A stretch of 64,000 nt of DNA from Geminicoccaceae bacterium (GTDB lineage Bacteria; Pseudomonadota; Alphaproteobacteria; Geminicoccales; Geminicoccaceae), in assembly GCA_028279345.1 (NCBI GenBank), contig JANQNY010000046.1, positions 1-64,000 on the forward strand, written 5' to 3'. The notes beneath the pieces were generated by a model. It searched no databases and was not told the origin of the DNA. It worked only from the letters and a program-made list of their open reading frames with translations. How positions within the stretch are numbered: the first letter of the stretch is position 1; every line of letters begins with the position of its first letter. Below, one piece after another: positions 17,627 to 26,145 of this stretch. Position numbers and translations under genes: made by a program.

Positions 17627-18678
17627 GCTCGGGCGGGCGGATTCTCGTGGTCGACGACGAGGCGCTCAACCGCGATCTCTTTCAACAAGAGCTCGAGTGC
17701 CTCGGCCATCGCGCGCTCGTCGCGGAGGACGGCCGGGCGGCGCTGGCCGTGCTGGCCACGGAGCCGGTCGATCTCGTCCTTCTCGACATCATGATGCCGG
17801 GCCTCAGCGGGTTCGACGTGCTCGAGCAGCTGCGTGCCGATCCCGTACTGCGGGAGACGCCGGTGATCGTGGTCTCTGCGCTACACGACCTCGCCCATAC
17901 GGCGCGGGGTATCGAACTGGGTGCCGTTGACTACCTACCCAAGCCGTTCGAGCCCGCACTTTTGAAGGCGCGGATCGATGCGTGCCTCGAGCGCCACCGC
18001 TGGCGTGCGCAGGAGCGCGCCTATCTGGACGAGATCGAGCGAGAACGGGCGCGCGCCGATGCGCTGTTGGAGGCCCTGCTGCCGAAGGATGCCGTCGTCG
18101 AGTGGAAGGCGTCGGGGGCGGTGCAGCCGCGCGCCATCGATGCGGTCGCCGTCATGTTCGTCGACATCGTCGGCTTCAGCCGCACGGTTCTCGACCTCTC
18201 GCCCGCAGAGACCGTCGACCAACTGACGCGCTTCACGCTGGCGGCCGAGACTCTGGCCGCCGACGCCGGCCTAGAAAAGATCAAGCTCGTGGGCGACGCG
18301 ATGATGATCTCGGGCAACCTCCTCGTCGCCCATCCGAAACCGGTGCCGGCCTGCCTGGCCGTCGCGCGGCAACTGGCGGCGACCGCACGCCGTATCGGCA
18401 GCGGCTGGTCGCTACGCGGCGGTCTGACTTTCGGTTCCGTCGTCGCCGGCGTGATCGGGCGGCATCGTTTCAGCTTCGACATCTGGGGGCCGACGGTGAA
18501 CCTGGCCGCGCGCCTCGCAGCCCTGCCAGAACCGGGCGTCCTGCACCTTGACGACGCCGCCTATCGCCATCTCGGCCAAGACCTCGCGGCGGAGGCGCTT
18601 GGCGGGCTCGGCCTGCGCGGCGTCGGCACGACCCGGGTCTACCGATGTTCGCTCGACGGCGACACGAGGCGCGGCTGA
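17623..18678 (+). CDS. Receiver-class III adenylate cyclase
   Basis: 351 residues. Receiver domain 1-120 with Asp55 in LLDIMMPGLSG and the Lys of YLPKPFEP. A charged coiled linker runs from about 125 to 150 (ERERARADALLEALLP), then a class III cyclase domain at about 165-330. Metal ligands are Asp181 in MFVDIVGFS and the Asp of KLVGDAMM. The Lys before GDA and the Asp in FDIWG are the adenine-selecting residues, and NLAARL holds the transition-state Asn and Arg, so ATP rather than GTP is the expected substrate. All catalytic positions appear intact. Last gene of the operon; the GTG overlaps the regulator stop and a terminator hairpin overlaps its own stop. Confidence 0.9.
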   Translation: MSSGGRILVVDDEALNRDLFQQELECLGHRALVAEDGRAALAVLATEPVDLVLLDIMMPGLSGFDVLEQLRADPVLRETPVIVVSALHDLAHTARGIELGAVDYLPKPFEPALLKARIDACLERHRWRAQERAYLDEIERERARADALLEALLPKDAVVEWKASGAVQPRAIDAVAVMFVDIVGFSRTVLDLSPAETVDQLTRFTLAAETLAADAGLEKIKLVGDAMMISGNLLVAHPKPVPACLAVARQLAATARRIGSGWSLRGGLTFGSVVAGVIGRHRFSFDIWGPTVNLAARLAALPEPGVLHLDDAAYRHLGQDLAAEALGGLGLRGVGTTRVYRCSLDGDTRRG

Positions 18679-18701
18679 GGTCCGAACCTCGCCGCGCTTT
18701 T
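18669..18701 (+). terminator. Strong Rho-independent terminator of the sensor operon
   Basis: Twelve-pair stem with one bulged T: GCGCGGC (18669-18675) pairs with GCCGCGC (18691-18697) and GAGGT (18677-18681) with ACCTC (18686-18690). The loop is CCGA and TTTT follows at 18698-18701. The left arm overlaps the TGA of the cyclase gene, so it ends the eight-gene operon. Confidence 0.85.
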
Positions 18702-18847
18702 GCCGACACGACAGCGGAACCAGAATGGTGACGGTTGCGCCTGGGCAAAGCCAAAGGGCTACGGGACGACCGCCGCGAGAGCCAAGCACCAGCCGTACGA
18801 TCGGTGTGCCCGCCGCCGTTGAGCGGCTGGCGTGCGTCAGGGCGGCA

Positions 18848-19348
18848 TCACACCGGGTAGCCGCACTCGCGAATGAGTCTCCAGATGTCGGCGTTCAGGT
18901 TAGCCAACTCCGCAAGCGCCTGCTGGATCGCCTCGACCGCGGTCTCGTCGATCGCCGAGACTTCCCCCACCTTGATGTTGTCCTTGCGATCGGCAATCCG
19001 CATCAGAATGGTTCGGGCGCTCCCGCTTTCGGCGTCGAACGAGTAGATGCAGTGGTTGTAGCGGTTGCGCAGCCCCGCAATCTTCAGGAGGCGACGGGTC
19101 AGGGTGAGTACGCGCTCACGTTCTTCAACAGGCGTGCGTTCCAGCTTCGCCAGCCGCTCGATAAGGTCGACGCGCGCACGAGTCGTGTTGAGGGTCAAGA
19201 AGACGATGACCGCCGTCTCCTTGTCGGTGCGACAGAGCCCTCCTATCAAATGAATGAGCAGACTCTCGGTATTGGTCCAAGTATAATTGAGTCGCCCAAT
19301 CAACAATAGTACGGAGTCAAACGGAACGACGCCGGCTACAGCACTCAT
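18848..19348 (-). CDS. Helical protein of unknown function with HEPN-like R-N-x3-H motif
   Basis: 166 residues, no signal peptide or membrane segment; predicted mostly alpha-helical. Residues 94-99 read RNRYNH, which fits the R-x4-6-H motif of HEPN ribonucleases, after a long helix with many Arg and Glu (ARVDLIERLAKLE). The N-terminal NYTWTNTESLLIHLIGGL segment is a plausible first helix. It overlaps the LuxR gene by four bases (ATGA), so the two are made together. The HEPN link is suggested only by the motif and helical content; many conserved alphaproteobacterial proteins of unknown role look similar. The 169 bases to the terminator on its 3' side hold no other gene. Confidence 0.6.
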   Translation of the reverse strand: MSAVAGVVPFDSVLLLIGRLNYTWTNTESLLIHLIGGLCRTDKETAVIVFLTLNTTRARVDLIERLAKLERTPVEERERVLTLTRRLLKIAGLRNRYNHCIYSFDAESGSARTILMRIADRKDNIKVGEVSAIDETAVEAIQQALAELANLNADIWRLIRECGYPV

Positions 19349-20034
19349 GACAGCAACTGAAGTGGCTCCGCCGCGGGCACGCCCTGCGAGATATACCAAC
19401 GAGCAGCGCCGGTACGATTGTACACACCGAGCTTCGTGATGATGTTGTGCAGGTGCAGTTTGACCGTGTGTTCCGAGAGCTTGAGCTCCGCGGCGATAGC
19501 CTTGTTGGATTGGCCACGGGCCACCAACTCGACCACGTCGAGCTCGCGCTGCGTCAGAACGCCATCAGCGGGCGAAACCGGTTGCCGTGACGGAACGACG
19601 GCGGCCACGACCGCTGGCTCCGTGGCCGGCAGCAGCTCCGGCGGCACGTAGGTCTCACCGTGCAAGAGCAGACGCAGGACCGAAAGCCAAGTGTCCAGCT
19701 GCCGGTTCATCGGCAAGAGCTTGATCGTCCTGTAACATGGCCGATTCTGACCGGCGTCGAGCAGCTCTTGCGCTGCTTCAGGCCGACGATACGCAAAGAC
19801 GAGGTCCGCCGAACCGGCCGCGTCGCGATAGGCCTGCCGCCGCGCCAGGAGATCGGCGCCAAGAGCCTCATCGAGAATCAGCAGACGCGCGGGCCGCCCC
19901 CCCGCGCTTGCTGTGCTCGCCATGGCATCGACACTGTCGAAGCGCCTAACGTCGAGGCCAGCAAACTCTTGCTCGACAACGCGCAAGATCCGCTTGGAAA
20001 AAGCGACGCACGTTCCTAGAAAAACGAGATCCAT
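19345..20034 (-). CDS. LuxR-family transcriptional regulator with receiver-like N-terminus
   Basis: 229 residues. N-terminal 120 residues have receiver-like strands (LLILDEALG near 55, YRTIKLLPM near 105) but the acidic pocket at strand 1 is missing, so phosphorylation is doubtful. An Ala/Val/Pro linker leads to a C-terminal GerE/LuxR HTH at about 165-222: LTQRELDVVELVARGQSNKAIA, recognition helix in SEHTVKLHLHNI. The start is the ATG at 20034 because GGAGGAGG lies a few bases upstream. It is transcribed away from the secretion genes across a 1.2 kb gap and is the likely regulator of that cluster, by position. Confidence 0.82.
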   Translation of the reverse strand: MDLVFLGTCVAFSKRILRVVEQEFAGLDVRRFDSVDAMASTASAGGRPARLLILDEALGADLLARRQAYRDAAGSADLVFAYRRPEAAQELLDAGQNRPCYRTIKLLPMNRQLDTWLSVLRLLLHGETYVPPELLPATEPAVVAAVVPSRQPVSPADGVLTQRELDVVELVARGQSNKAIAAELKLSEHTVKLHLHNIITKLGVYNRTGAARWYISQGVPAAEPLQLLS

Positions 20035-21209
20035 TAACCTCCTCCCGAGATAAGGATCGACAAGGCTCGCCACGTTTTTTTCTGTATTAACGACTACTTG
20101 AGCCAGTGCCGTGCCGAAAAACGAACGTCGGATCTCCTCAGGGTTGCGAACTCTTCTTAAACAAAAGCCAGTGGACAAAATACCAATTTACCCAAGAACC
20201 GCTTTTATCGCAACAAAACCCTAAATTACCTTTCTGTAAGACGATTTTTCACCTAATGATTGAGATGTTTGGCGTTCCTTGATCTAGAGAGTTACATCTT
20301 TTGTTAGCAGACTGCAACTCGGGAGACTATCGAGCCTGTGCATCATGTGATGCGTCTCGGTCGTATTCGGAGATGCATCGACCGCTGAACACCCTTCCAA
20401 CGAATGCCCGATCAGCGCGGCATCAGCGTTCTGAGCTCCGCGTCGCGGGTGTTGGTCCGACGGCGACGGGGAGCTGACGAGGCGGCCGTGCAGCCGTCCG
20501 TCGCCCGACCTATTGGCGCGAACCGTCTCATCGGCCCCTGCTCGAACGATCTAGTCACCCTCGGTAGTGGCGCCGTTGCTGGCGTCGATGTCGGTGGGCG
20601 GCCCTCGATGGCTGAGACCGACGGATCTCAACCACCAGACGTGCGCAACGTCGCACCGACGATCGTCGTCGGTGTCGGGCGAAAGCCAAGCGATCGGCGC
20701 GCCTCGCCATCATCGTCGTGCACGTGCAGCGCCGCTTCCTAACGTCGCCGCAGCGCGGCACGCTCGGGATTCGTGCAGAGATTCTTTATGAACTTCACCG
20801 CTGCGTCCGGCGCCGGCAACGTCAGGCGTGTCGCGCGGTCCGCGAATACCAGCGCTGTAAGTGATTGAAATCACATGAGCAATTCGATCTAGCTCGGCTT
20901 TCCAGCTTTCCGCCATACGGCCCCTCATGAGACCCTTTCGTTACGGTCGACTGAACGCGATCGGCGGTCTGGCGGGTGGAGCAGAGGCTTACGCCCGGCA
21001 GGCATCGCCGACGCAGTCAGCCGATCCGCGGGCTGAGGGATCGACAGGGGAAGGCACAATCACACCAATCTCCGCCGACGCGGTGCGCGCCCAAGCGATC
21101 GTCGCGAAGGCCTGACCTCAGTTCGAGACTAACCAGCGGGCACGGACGCACATACCACTTTTGAGATGAATGGTGGTCTGCAGCGTGCCCTCCACCCGAG
21201 GATACGAGA
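20035..21209. other. 1.2 kb intergenic region between regulator and secretion genes
   Basis: No convincing gene. The first 300 bases (about 20040-20340) are clearly richer in A and T than the rest of the window, with several A and T runs, and should hold the regulator promoter. The remainder returns to high GC. Short open frames in 20400-21110 lack ribosome sites and protein-like composition. A CRP-like palindrome lies at 20861-20874. GAGG in front of the ATG at 21210 is the ribosome site of the first secreted protein. The length suggests a complex regulatory region or a small RNA, but no RNA could be identified by reading. Confidence 0.6.
20860..20875. promoter_or_regulatory. CRP/FNR-type operator candidate
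   Basis: GTGATTGAAATCAC is an inverted repeat (GTGA-N6-TCAC) that fits the core of the CRP consensus TGTGA-N6-TCACA, with the right flank CA also matching. It sits 335 bases before the start of the low-complexity secreted protein gene. A cAMP-producing enzyme is encoded 2 kb away on the other side of the regulator. No binding has been shown; one such match is expected by chance now and then. Confidence 0.4.
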
Positions 21210-23807
21210 ATGTCAGAGCGACGCATCAACCAGACCACACCGATGGGTGATCCCAATGGCGGGACCCCGGACGACTATGTCCTGGATGGACACCACCCCA
21301 AGCATGACGGCGCCAAGGCGTGGGCCGACGCGGACGCCAAGTCCAAGAGCTACAACAAGAACAACAATAAAAATGACAACGAAAACGACAGCGATAACAA
21401 GAACGACAACGACAATCACAACAAAAACAATAACCACAATAACAACAAGAACCACGCCGACAACAAGGCAGACAACAAGGCGGAAAATAAGGCTAAGAAC
21501 GACGCCGATAACGAGAGCAAGAATTACGCCGACAACCATGCCGAAAATTACGCGTACAACAAGGCGAACAACCACACCGACGTCGATACCGACGTGGACA
21601 CCGACGTCGACGTGGACGTGGACCTAGCGCTCAACGGGCTCGAGCCGACGGACAACGATGTCGCCGACATCGACGTCTACAACGGCGCGAAGACGGGCGA
21701 CATCCTGACGGCGAAGGGCGACATCAACTTCGGCAACGATGTCGGCAGCATTCTCAACGGTTCGCTCAACGGCGGCGGCAACAACACGGGCACTGCCAAC
21801 CTCCAGTCGATCAACCTGAGCGACGACGACAAGCTCGACGGCGCCAAAGTCAGCAATGACGGCCACTTCATCCAGAAGGGCGACGCCAAGGGCGGCAAGG
21901 CCTATGCCGAGGAAGGCATTGATGCCGACTCGGACGGCGGCAACGGCAAGGGCTATGCCGATGCCGACGGCGGCGACGCCAAGGGCGGCAAGGCCTATGG
22001 CGGCGACGCGTACGCCGATGGTGGTGAGAGCGGTGACTCGTATAACAAGGCCAAATCCGGCGACGGCGGCGACAGCGGCGACGCGAAGTCGATCGGCGCG
22101 GGCTTGGGGCTCAGCAAAGGCGGTGAGGCCAAGAGCGACACGTACGGCGGCGATGGCGGCGACGCCGACAGCTACAACGAGAGCTGGAGCGACGCTGACG
22201 GCAAGAGCAAGACCTACGGCGATGCCTATGGTGGCGACGCGAAGGCCAAGAGCGACCCGGACAGCAAGGGCTACTCGGACGTAAAGCTCGACGCCGAGGG
22301 CGGCTATACGGGCGATGCGTACGCGGGTAGCAAGGCCGACGGCGACAGCAAGGCCTATAGCAAGAACTACTCGGACGGCGCCAACGGCGGCGATTCGTAT
22401 GCCAAGGCCAAGGGTGAGACCGACAACGACTCCAAGAGCAAGGCCGACGGCTACGGCGGCGATGGCGGCTATGCCGACTCGGATGGCTACGGCACCGGCG
22501 GTGAAAGCAACGCCAAGGCGAAGGCCGAGTCCGACGATGCCGACGGTGGCGACGCCAAGGGCTACGCGGATGGCTACGGCAAGGGCAAATCCGAGGCCGA
22601 GACCGACAAGGCCATCGGCGGAGACGCCGACGCGTACAGCGACGACACCAAGGCCGAGAGCGAGGGTGAGTCCGAGGCCGAGTCTGGCTATGCCGAGGGC
22701 GGCCCGGCCAAGGCCAAGGGCTACGGCGACGCAGACTCCACCGCGACCGCCACAGGCGGCATTCCTGACGGTCCTGCCAAAGCGAAGTCGGGCTACGTCG
22801 ACGACACCGGAAACGCTGACGCTGACGGTGGCAAAGCTACCAGTGGTTGGACGAAGTCGGGTGATGGCACCGGCGGTCCCGCCACGGCGACCGGCGGCAT
22901 GCACAATGCGACCGGCGGCGACGGCACCAGCGGCCCAGCAACGGCTGGTAACGGCACCGGCACCGGTACCGGCACCAACACCAGCACCGGCGGCATGGGT
23001 GGCGAGAGCGACGCTGATGCCGACGCGAAGTCGGACGCCAGCGGCACCGGCAAGGCCGATGCAACCGGCGGCGACGGCGGCCAGAACAACTCGAAGGCCC
23101 ACTCGCAGGCCGACGGTGACGGCACGGGCATGGCCGACAGCACCGGCGGCGACGGCGGTAAGGTCGACGGCTATTCGACCGCCAAGTCCGACGGCAGCGC
23201 GGACTCCCATGCGGACGCCTACAGTGGTGACGCCGATTCCGAGAACTCGGTGCACTCGACCGGCAATGGTGACACGTGGGGCAAGGCGGATGCCTACGGC
23301 GGCGACGCCAAGTCGGACGTCGACTCGCACTTCAAACTCGACTCGACGACCGACGGAATGGCCGAGGCGATTGCTGGCTACGGCGGCAACGCGCACTCGA
23401 CCACCAGCGCCGACAGCATGGCGACTGGCGAAGGCACGTCGACCTCCACGAGTGGCGCCGGTGGCGATGGCGGTTACGTCGAAGCCATGGGCGGCACGAC
23501 CGGCGACGCCAACGGCGGGCAAGCCAACGGCGGTGGGGCAACGGCCGAGGCGGCCATGGGCGGTGCCGGCGGCACGGCCACGGGCGGCGTCGGCGGCGAT
23601 GGCCACACCGGCTACTGGGGCTCGAACAACGGTGACGACGGGTTCGTGACCGGTGAGTCGTTCGCCTCCGCCGCAGCTGCGGTCGAGACGACGGCCTTCA
23701 ACCAGAACATCGTCCTCGGGGCGAATGTGCTGGGCAATCAGGTCGACATGACCGTCGTTGGTGGGTCGATGACCTCCACCGTGGTCGGCGACGACGACCT
23801 GAGCTGA
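21210..23807 (+). CDS. Giant low-complexity secreted protein, putative type I secretion substrate
   Basis: 865 residues, no N-terminal signal peptide, acidic and highly repetitive. Residues 1-45: mixed. About 47-121: almost only Asn, Lys, Asp, Glu, His and Ala. About 123-141: DVDTDVD runs. About 150-212: an ordered-looking block with GDINF and LQSINLSDDDKLDG. About 215-800: Gly, Asp, Ala, Ser, Lys and Tyr repeats built on units such as GGDAKGGKAY and AKAKSD, shifting to TGG and GDGG rich units towards the end. About 825-865: FNQNIVLGANVLGNQVDM and a VVGGSM motif. The last block and the DDDK block resemble the repeats of the next protein. Lack of a signal peptide, C-terminal conservation and the exporter genes downstream point to type I secretion. 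Matrix or surface-layer role is inference. No cysteine. Confidence 0.8.
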   Translation: MSERRINQTTPMGDPNGGTPDDYVLDGHHPKHDGAKAWADADAKSKSYNKNNNKNDNENDSDNKNDNDNHNKNNNHNNNKNHADNKADNKAENKAKNDADNESKNYADNHAENYAYNKANNHTDVDTDVDTDVDVDVDLALNGLEPTDNDVADIDVYNGAKTGDILTAKGDINFGNDVGSILNGSLNGGGNNTGTANLQSINLSDDDKLDGAKVSNDGHFIQKGDAKGGKAYAEEGIDADSDGGNGKGYADADGGDAKGGKAYGGDAYADGGESGDSYNKAKSGDGGDSGDAKSIGAGLGLSKGGEAKSDTYGGDGGDADSYNESWSDADGKSKTYGDAYGGDAKAKSDPDSKGYSDVKLDAEGGYTGDAYAGSKADGDSKAYSKNYSDGANGGDSYAKAKGETDNDSKSKADGYGGDGGYADSDGYGTGGESNAKAKAESDDADGGDAKGYADGYGKGKSEAETDKAIGGDADAYSDDTKAESEGESEAESGYAEGGPAKAKGYGDADSTATATGGIPDGPAKAKSGYVDDTGNADADGGKATSGWTKSGDGTGGPATATGGMHNATGGDGTSGPATAGNGTGTGTGTNTSTGGMGGESDADADAKSDASGTGKADATGGDGGQNNSKAHSQADGDGTGMADSTGGDGGKVDGYSTAKSDGSADSHADAYSGDADSENSVHSTGNGDTWGKADAYGGDAKSDVDSHFKLDSTTDGMAEAIAGYGGNAHSTTSADSMATGEGTSTSTSGAGGDGGYVEAMGGTTGDANGGQANGGGATAEAAMGGAGGTATGGVGGDGHTGYWGSNNGDDGFVTGESFASAAAAVETTAFNQNIVLGANVLGNQVDMTVVGGSMTSTVVGDDDLS
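21886..23640 (+). repeat. Degenerate coding repeats (Gly-Asp-Ala-Lys units)
   Basis: Irregular short repeats inside the first secreted-protein gene, for example the GGCGACGCCAAGGGCGGCAA unit at about 21888 and again near 21973, and many GGCGGCGACGCC copies. Unit length varies between about 6 and 14 codons and copies have diverged, so it is protein-level repetition rather than a satellite or a CRISPR. Confidence 0.75.
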
Positions 23808-23825
23808 TCGACTGCCGAACAAGGG

Positions 23826-23851
23826 ACCGGGGCCGCGGAGGCGGCCTCGGT
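23826..23851 (+). terminator. Hairpin between the two secreted-protein genes (partial terminator or processing site)
   Basis: Eleven-pair stem ACCGGGGCCGC / GCGGCCTCGGT with one G-T pair and a GGAG loop. It is followed by TTCGCTTCGG rather than a T-run, so termination would be partial. It could set the ratio between the first protein and the genes downstream. Confidence 0.5.
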
Positions 23852-23924
23852 TCGCTTCGGACGCAGCGTACAGGCCACGTATCGTGATGCTTGGTATTGT
23901 TGAACCTTTGGGGTGGCATTGAAC

Positions 23925-26126
23925 ATGGCACTAGACGCCGCCACCGAGACCATTGCCCACTTCGCCGGGCTCTTCGAAGTCGCCGTTGAGGCGCCTCGCC
24001 TCCAGATCAAGTTCGATGCCTTCGAGATGGAGCGCGCGTCGTCCGAGCTGGCACCCCTGGAACCGGGCCCGCCCATCGCGCTCAACGCCCCCTACGAGTT
24101 CGCGACCTATAAGGGATCGGTGAGCTACGAGCCCGATCGCGTCACCATCGACGAGACGTTCGAGTGGGCGGCCGAGCCCCTACCCCAATCCATCACCCCG
24201 CCGGCGCCCATCGTTCCACCACCCTTCGAGGCCCTGCTCGAGACAGACCTCTCTGGGGCCGGCGGCTCGGTCGTCACCAACGTCATCGTGCTCGAGGCAC
24301 CGCCGGTCGACATCCCCACGCTGCCGACCCCGCCGTCGGTCGCCACGGTGACCATCCAGCAGAACTACCTCTCCGACAACGACCTGATCACGTCGGATGG
24401 CGACATCACCTTCGCGCCGCTGGCACCATTCGCAGCGGACTTGCTGGCAGCGCAGCAGATTACAGCGGTTGTTTCGGACGCGGTGCTCGGCGACATCCTC
24501 GCGTCGGCAGCGCCGACATCGGCGTTCGCCGCATCGGTCGTCGAGCAGCTCGACCAGGCACGAGAGCCGGTCGTCGACGGGCTCGAGGCGACGATGCTGC
24601 GCGGTGCAGAGGCGGAAGGGCTCTACGTCGACGGCGTCGCGGCCGAGGAGCTGCCCGACTGGCGCGAAAGCCTCCCAGCCGCGTTGCAACCCGAGGAAGA
24701 CGGCGACAGCGAAAGCGGCGCCGATGCCGACGACAGCTCCGGCAAGCCCGGCGTAGCCGTGGCGGGCGATCCGCTCTCGAGTGACGTCGCCTCGGCAACT
24801 GCCGACGAGGACGAGCCCGACGGCGACGAGGAAACGCCACCTGAAACACCCGACAAGGATCCGTTCACGGGAACGCCGGGAGCAGACGACGACGAGGACA
24901 GCCCGTTCGATGTGGATCCGGGCCACGAGATCGTCACCGGCGCCAATCAGGTGATCAACGAGGCCGCCGTGTCCTACGGATGGCTCGACGGCAAGGTCAT
25001 CTCCGTCGCCGGTGACGTGATCGACGTCGACGTGGTGAGCCAGCAGAACCTGCTCATCGACCGCGATGGCACAAGCGGCGAGCAGGCGTCGGCTGCCGCG
25101 GCCGCACCATCACTGGCAGCGGCGAGCGAGGAGGCACCCGCACCGCGCTCGCCCGAGGCGATCAATGCCGCACGCATTTCGAAGGAATCCGCCGCTACCG
25201 ACGATTCGGCGGCGACGGCCGACCTCGACTTGCCTTCCTTCGCCGCCGTCACCCGTATCGACGGGGACGTCTCGCTATTCAACCATATCAAGCAGCACAA
25301 CTACCTCACCGATATGGACCGCGCCGAAGTAAAATTGACGGCGTCCAACTCGTTTATCGGCACCGGCGAAAATATCGCGTTCAACGAAACCTTGCTGACC
25401 GAGATCGGCCTGCGTTTCGACATGATCATGGTCGGCGGCGACATGCTCAAGGTCGACATCGTCGATCAGGTCAACGTGCTGCTCGACAATGACATCGGCA
25501 ACTTCGCCGAGATGCAGGCAAAAAAAGACGCGCTCAGCGACAATCTGCTGATGAACCGCGCCGTCGTCGAGAGCAAGTCGCTCGATACCTACAGCGCCAT
25601 GCAGGACGCCTACGCGCAGAACATGCAGGATTTCAAGGATGGGATGGACACCCTGTCCGATGAGATCATGCAAGACAGCCTCTTTGCCGGCCGGGACCTG
25701 CTCACGGCGCTGTACATCGAGGGCAACTTGTCCCTGGTGAACATCATCGAGCAGCGTAACTACGTCGGTGATCAGGACCAGGTGCATCTGGCCCGTGACG
25801 CCTTCGTCGCCGAGACCGGCGCGCCCATCACCGTCACGACGGGATCCAACGCGCTCCTGAACGCAGCGACGATCACCGAGCATGGCGTCGATTCCGTCGT
25901 CATGGCGGGCGGCGATACGTACAGCGACGCGCTCCTGTACCAAGCCGGCTTCGTGGACACCGACGCGACGCCCACGGGCGTGAGCCTGCCTGCGCTTGCC
26001 AACGAAGCGGTTGCCTTTCTCGCCGACGGCCTGGTGGCCCCGGCGGCGACGGACCACGAGCATGCGCCGTCCATGGCGGACGATTGGTCGACCCCCGTCG
26101 ACGTCATGCAAACCATGCTGACCTGA
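23925..26126 (+). CDS. Acidic repeat protein, second putative type I secretion substrate
   Basis: 733 residues, acidic, no signal peptide. A signature of the form (I/V)-x-Q-x-N-(Y/L/V)-x2-D-x-D occurs five times, near residues 143, 369, 454, 512 and 607 (for example IQQNYLSDND, SQQNLLIDRD, IKQHNYLTDMD, VDQVNVLLDND and IEQRNYVGDQD). Several copies follow a VxGGDM or VAGDV strand. Between copies 1 and 2 lies a Glu/Asp-rich disordered stretch (about 255-330). The D-x-D ends may bind calcium, although the RTX nonapeptide is absent. ATG at 23925 is preferred, with GGGGTGG upstream; a GTG lies 12 bases earlier. The exporter gene follows after 19 bases. I do not recognise a described family. Confidence 0.75.
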   Translation: MALDAATETIAHFAGLFEVAVEAPRLQIKFDAFEMERASSELAPLEPGPPIALNAPYEFATYKGSVSYEPDRVTIDETFEWAAEPLPQSITPPAPIVPPPFEALLETDLSGAGGSVVTNVIVLEAPPVDIPTLPTPPSVATVTIQQNYLSDNDLITSDGDITFAPLAPFAADLLAAQQITAVVSDAVLGDILASAAPTSAFAASVVEQLDQAREPVVDGLEATMLRGAEAEGLYVDGVAAEELPDWRESLPAALQPEEDGDSESGADADDSSGKPGVAVAGDPLSSDVASATADEDEPDGDEETPPETPDKDPFTGTPGADDDEDSPFDVDPGHEIVTGANQVINEAAVSYGWLDGKVISVAGDVIDVDVVSQQNLLIDRDGTSGEQASAAAAAPSLAAASEEAPAPRSPEAINAARISKESAATDDSAATADLDLPSFAAVTRIDGDVSLFNHIKQHNYLTDMDRAEVKLTASNSFIGTGENIAFNETLLTEIGLRFDMIMVGGDMLKVDIVDQVNVLLDNDIGNFAEMQAKKDALSDNLLMNRAVVESKSLDTYSAMQDAYAQNMQDFKDGMDTLSDEIMQDSLFAGRDLLTALYIEGNLSLVNIIEQRNYVGDQDQVHLARDAFVAETGAPITVTTGSNALLNAATITEHGVDSVVMAGGDTYSDALLYQAGFVDTDATPTGVSLPALANEAVAFLADGLVAPAATDHEHAPSMADDWSTPVDVMQTMLT

Positions 26127-26145
26127 GCACCGGAGGACATCCCCG

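Noticed and set aside
20404-20742. Open frame of 112 codons in the regulatory gap
   Set aside because: No ribosome site, Arg/Ser-rich composition typical of a random GC-rich frame, and no hydrophobic core.
21886-23640. Possible CRISPR or satellite array
   Set aside because: Repeats are coding, of variable unit length and without unique spacers of constant size.
21624-23822. Long antisense reading frame (over 700 codons) opposite the low-complexity secreted protein
   Set aside because: It is the mirror of the GGC/GAC/GCC repeat codons, giving a Val/Ala/Gly/Arg string without fold-like features; the sense frame has a ribosome site and operon context.
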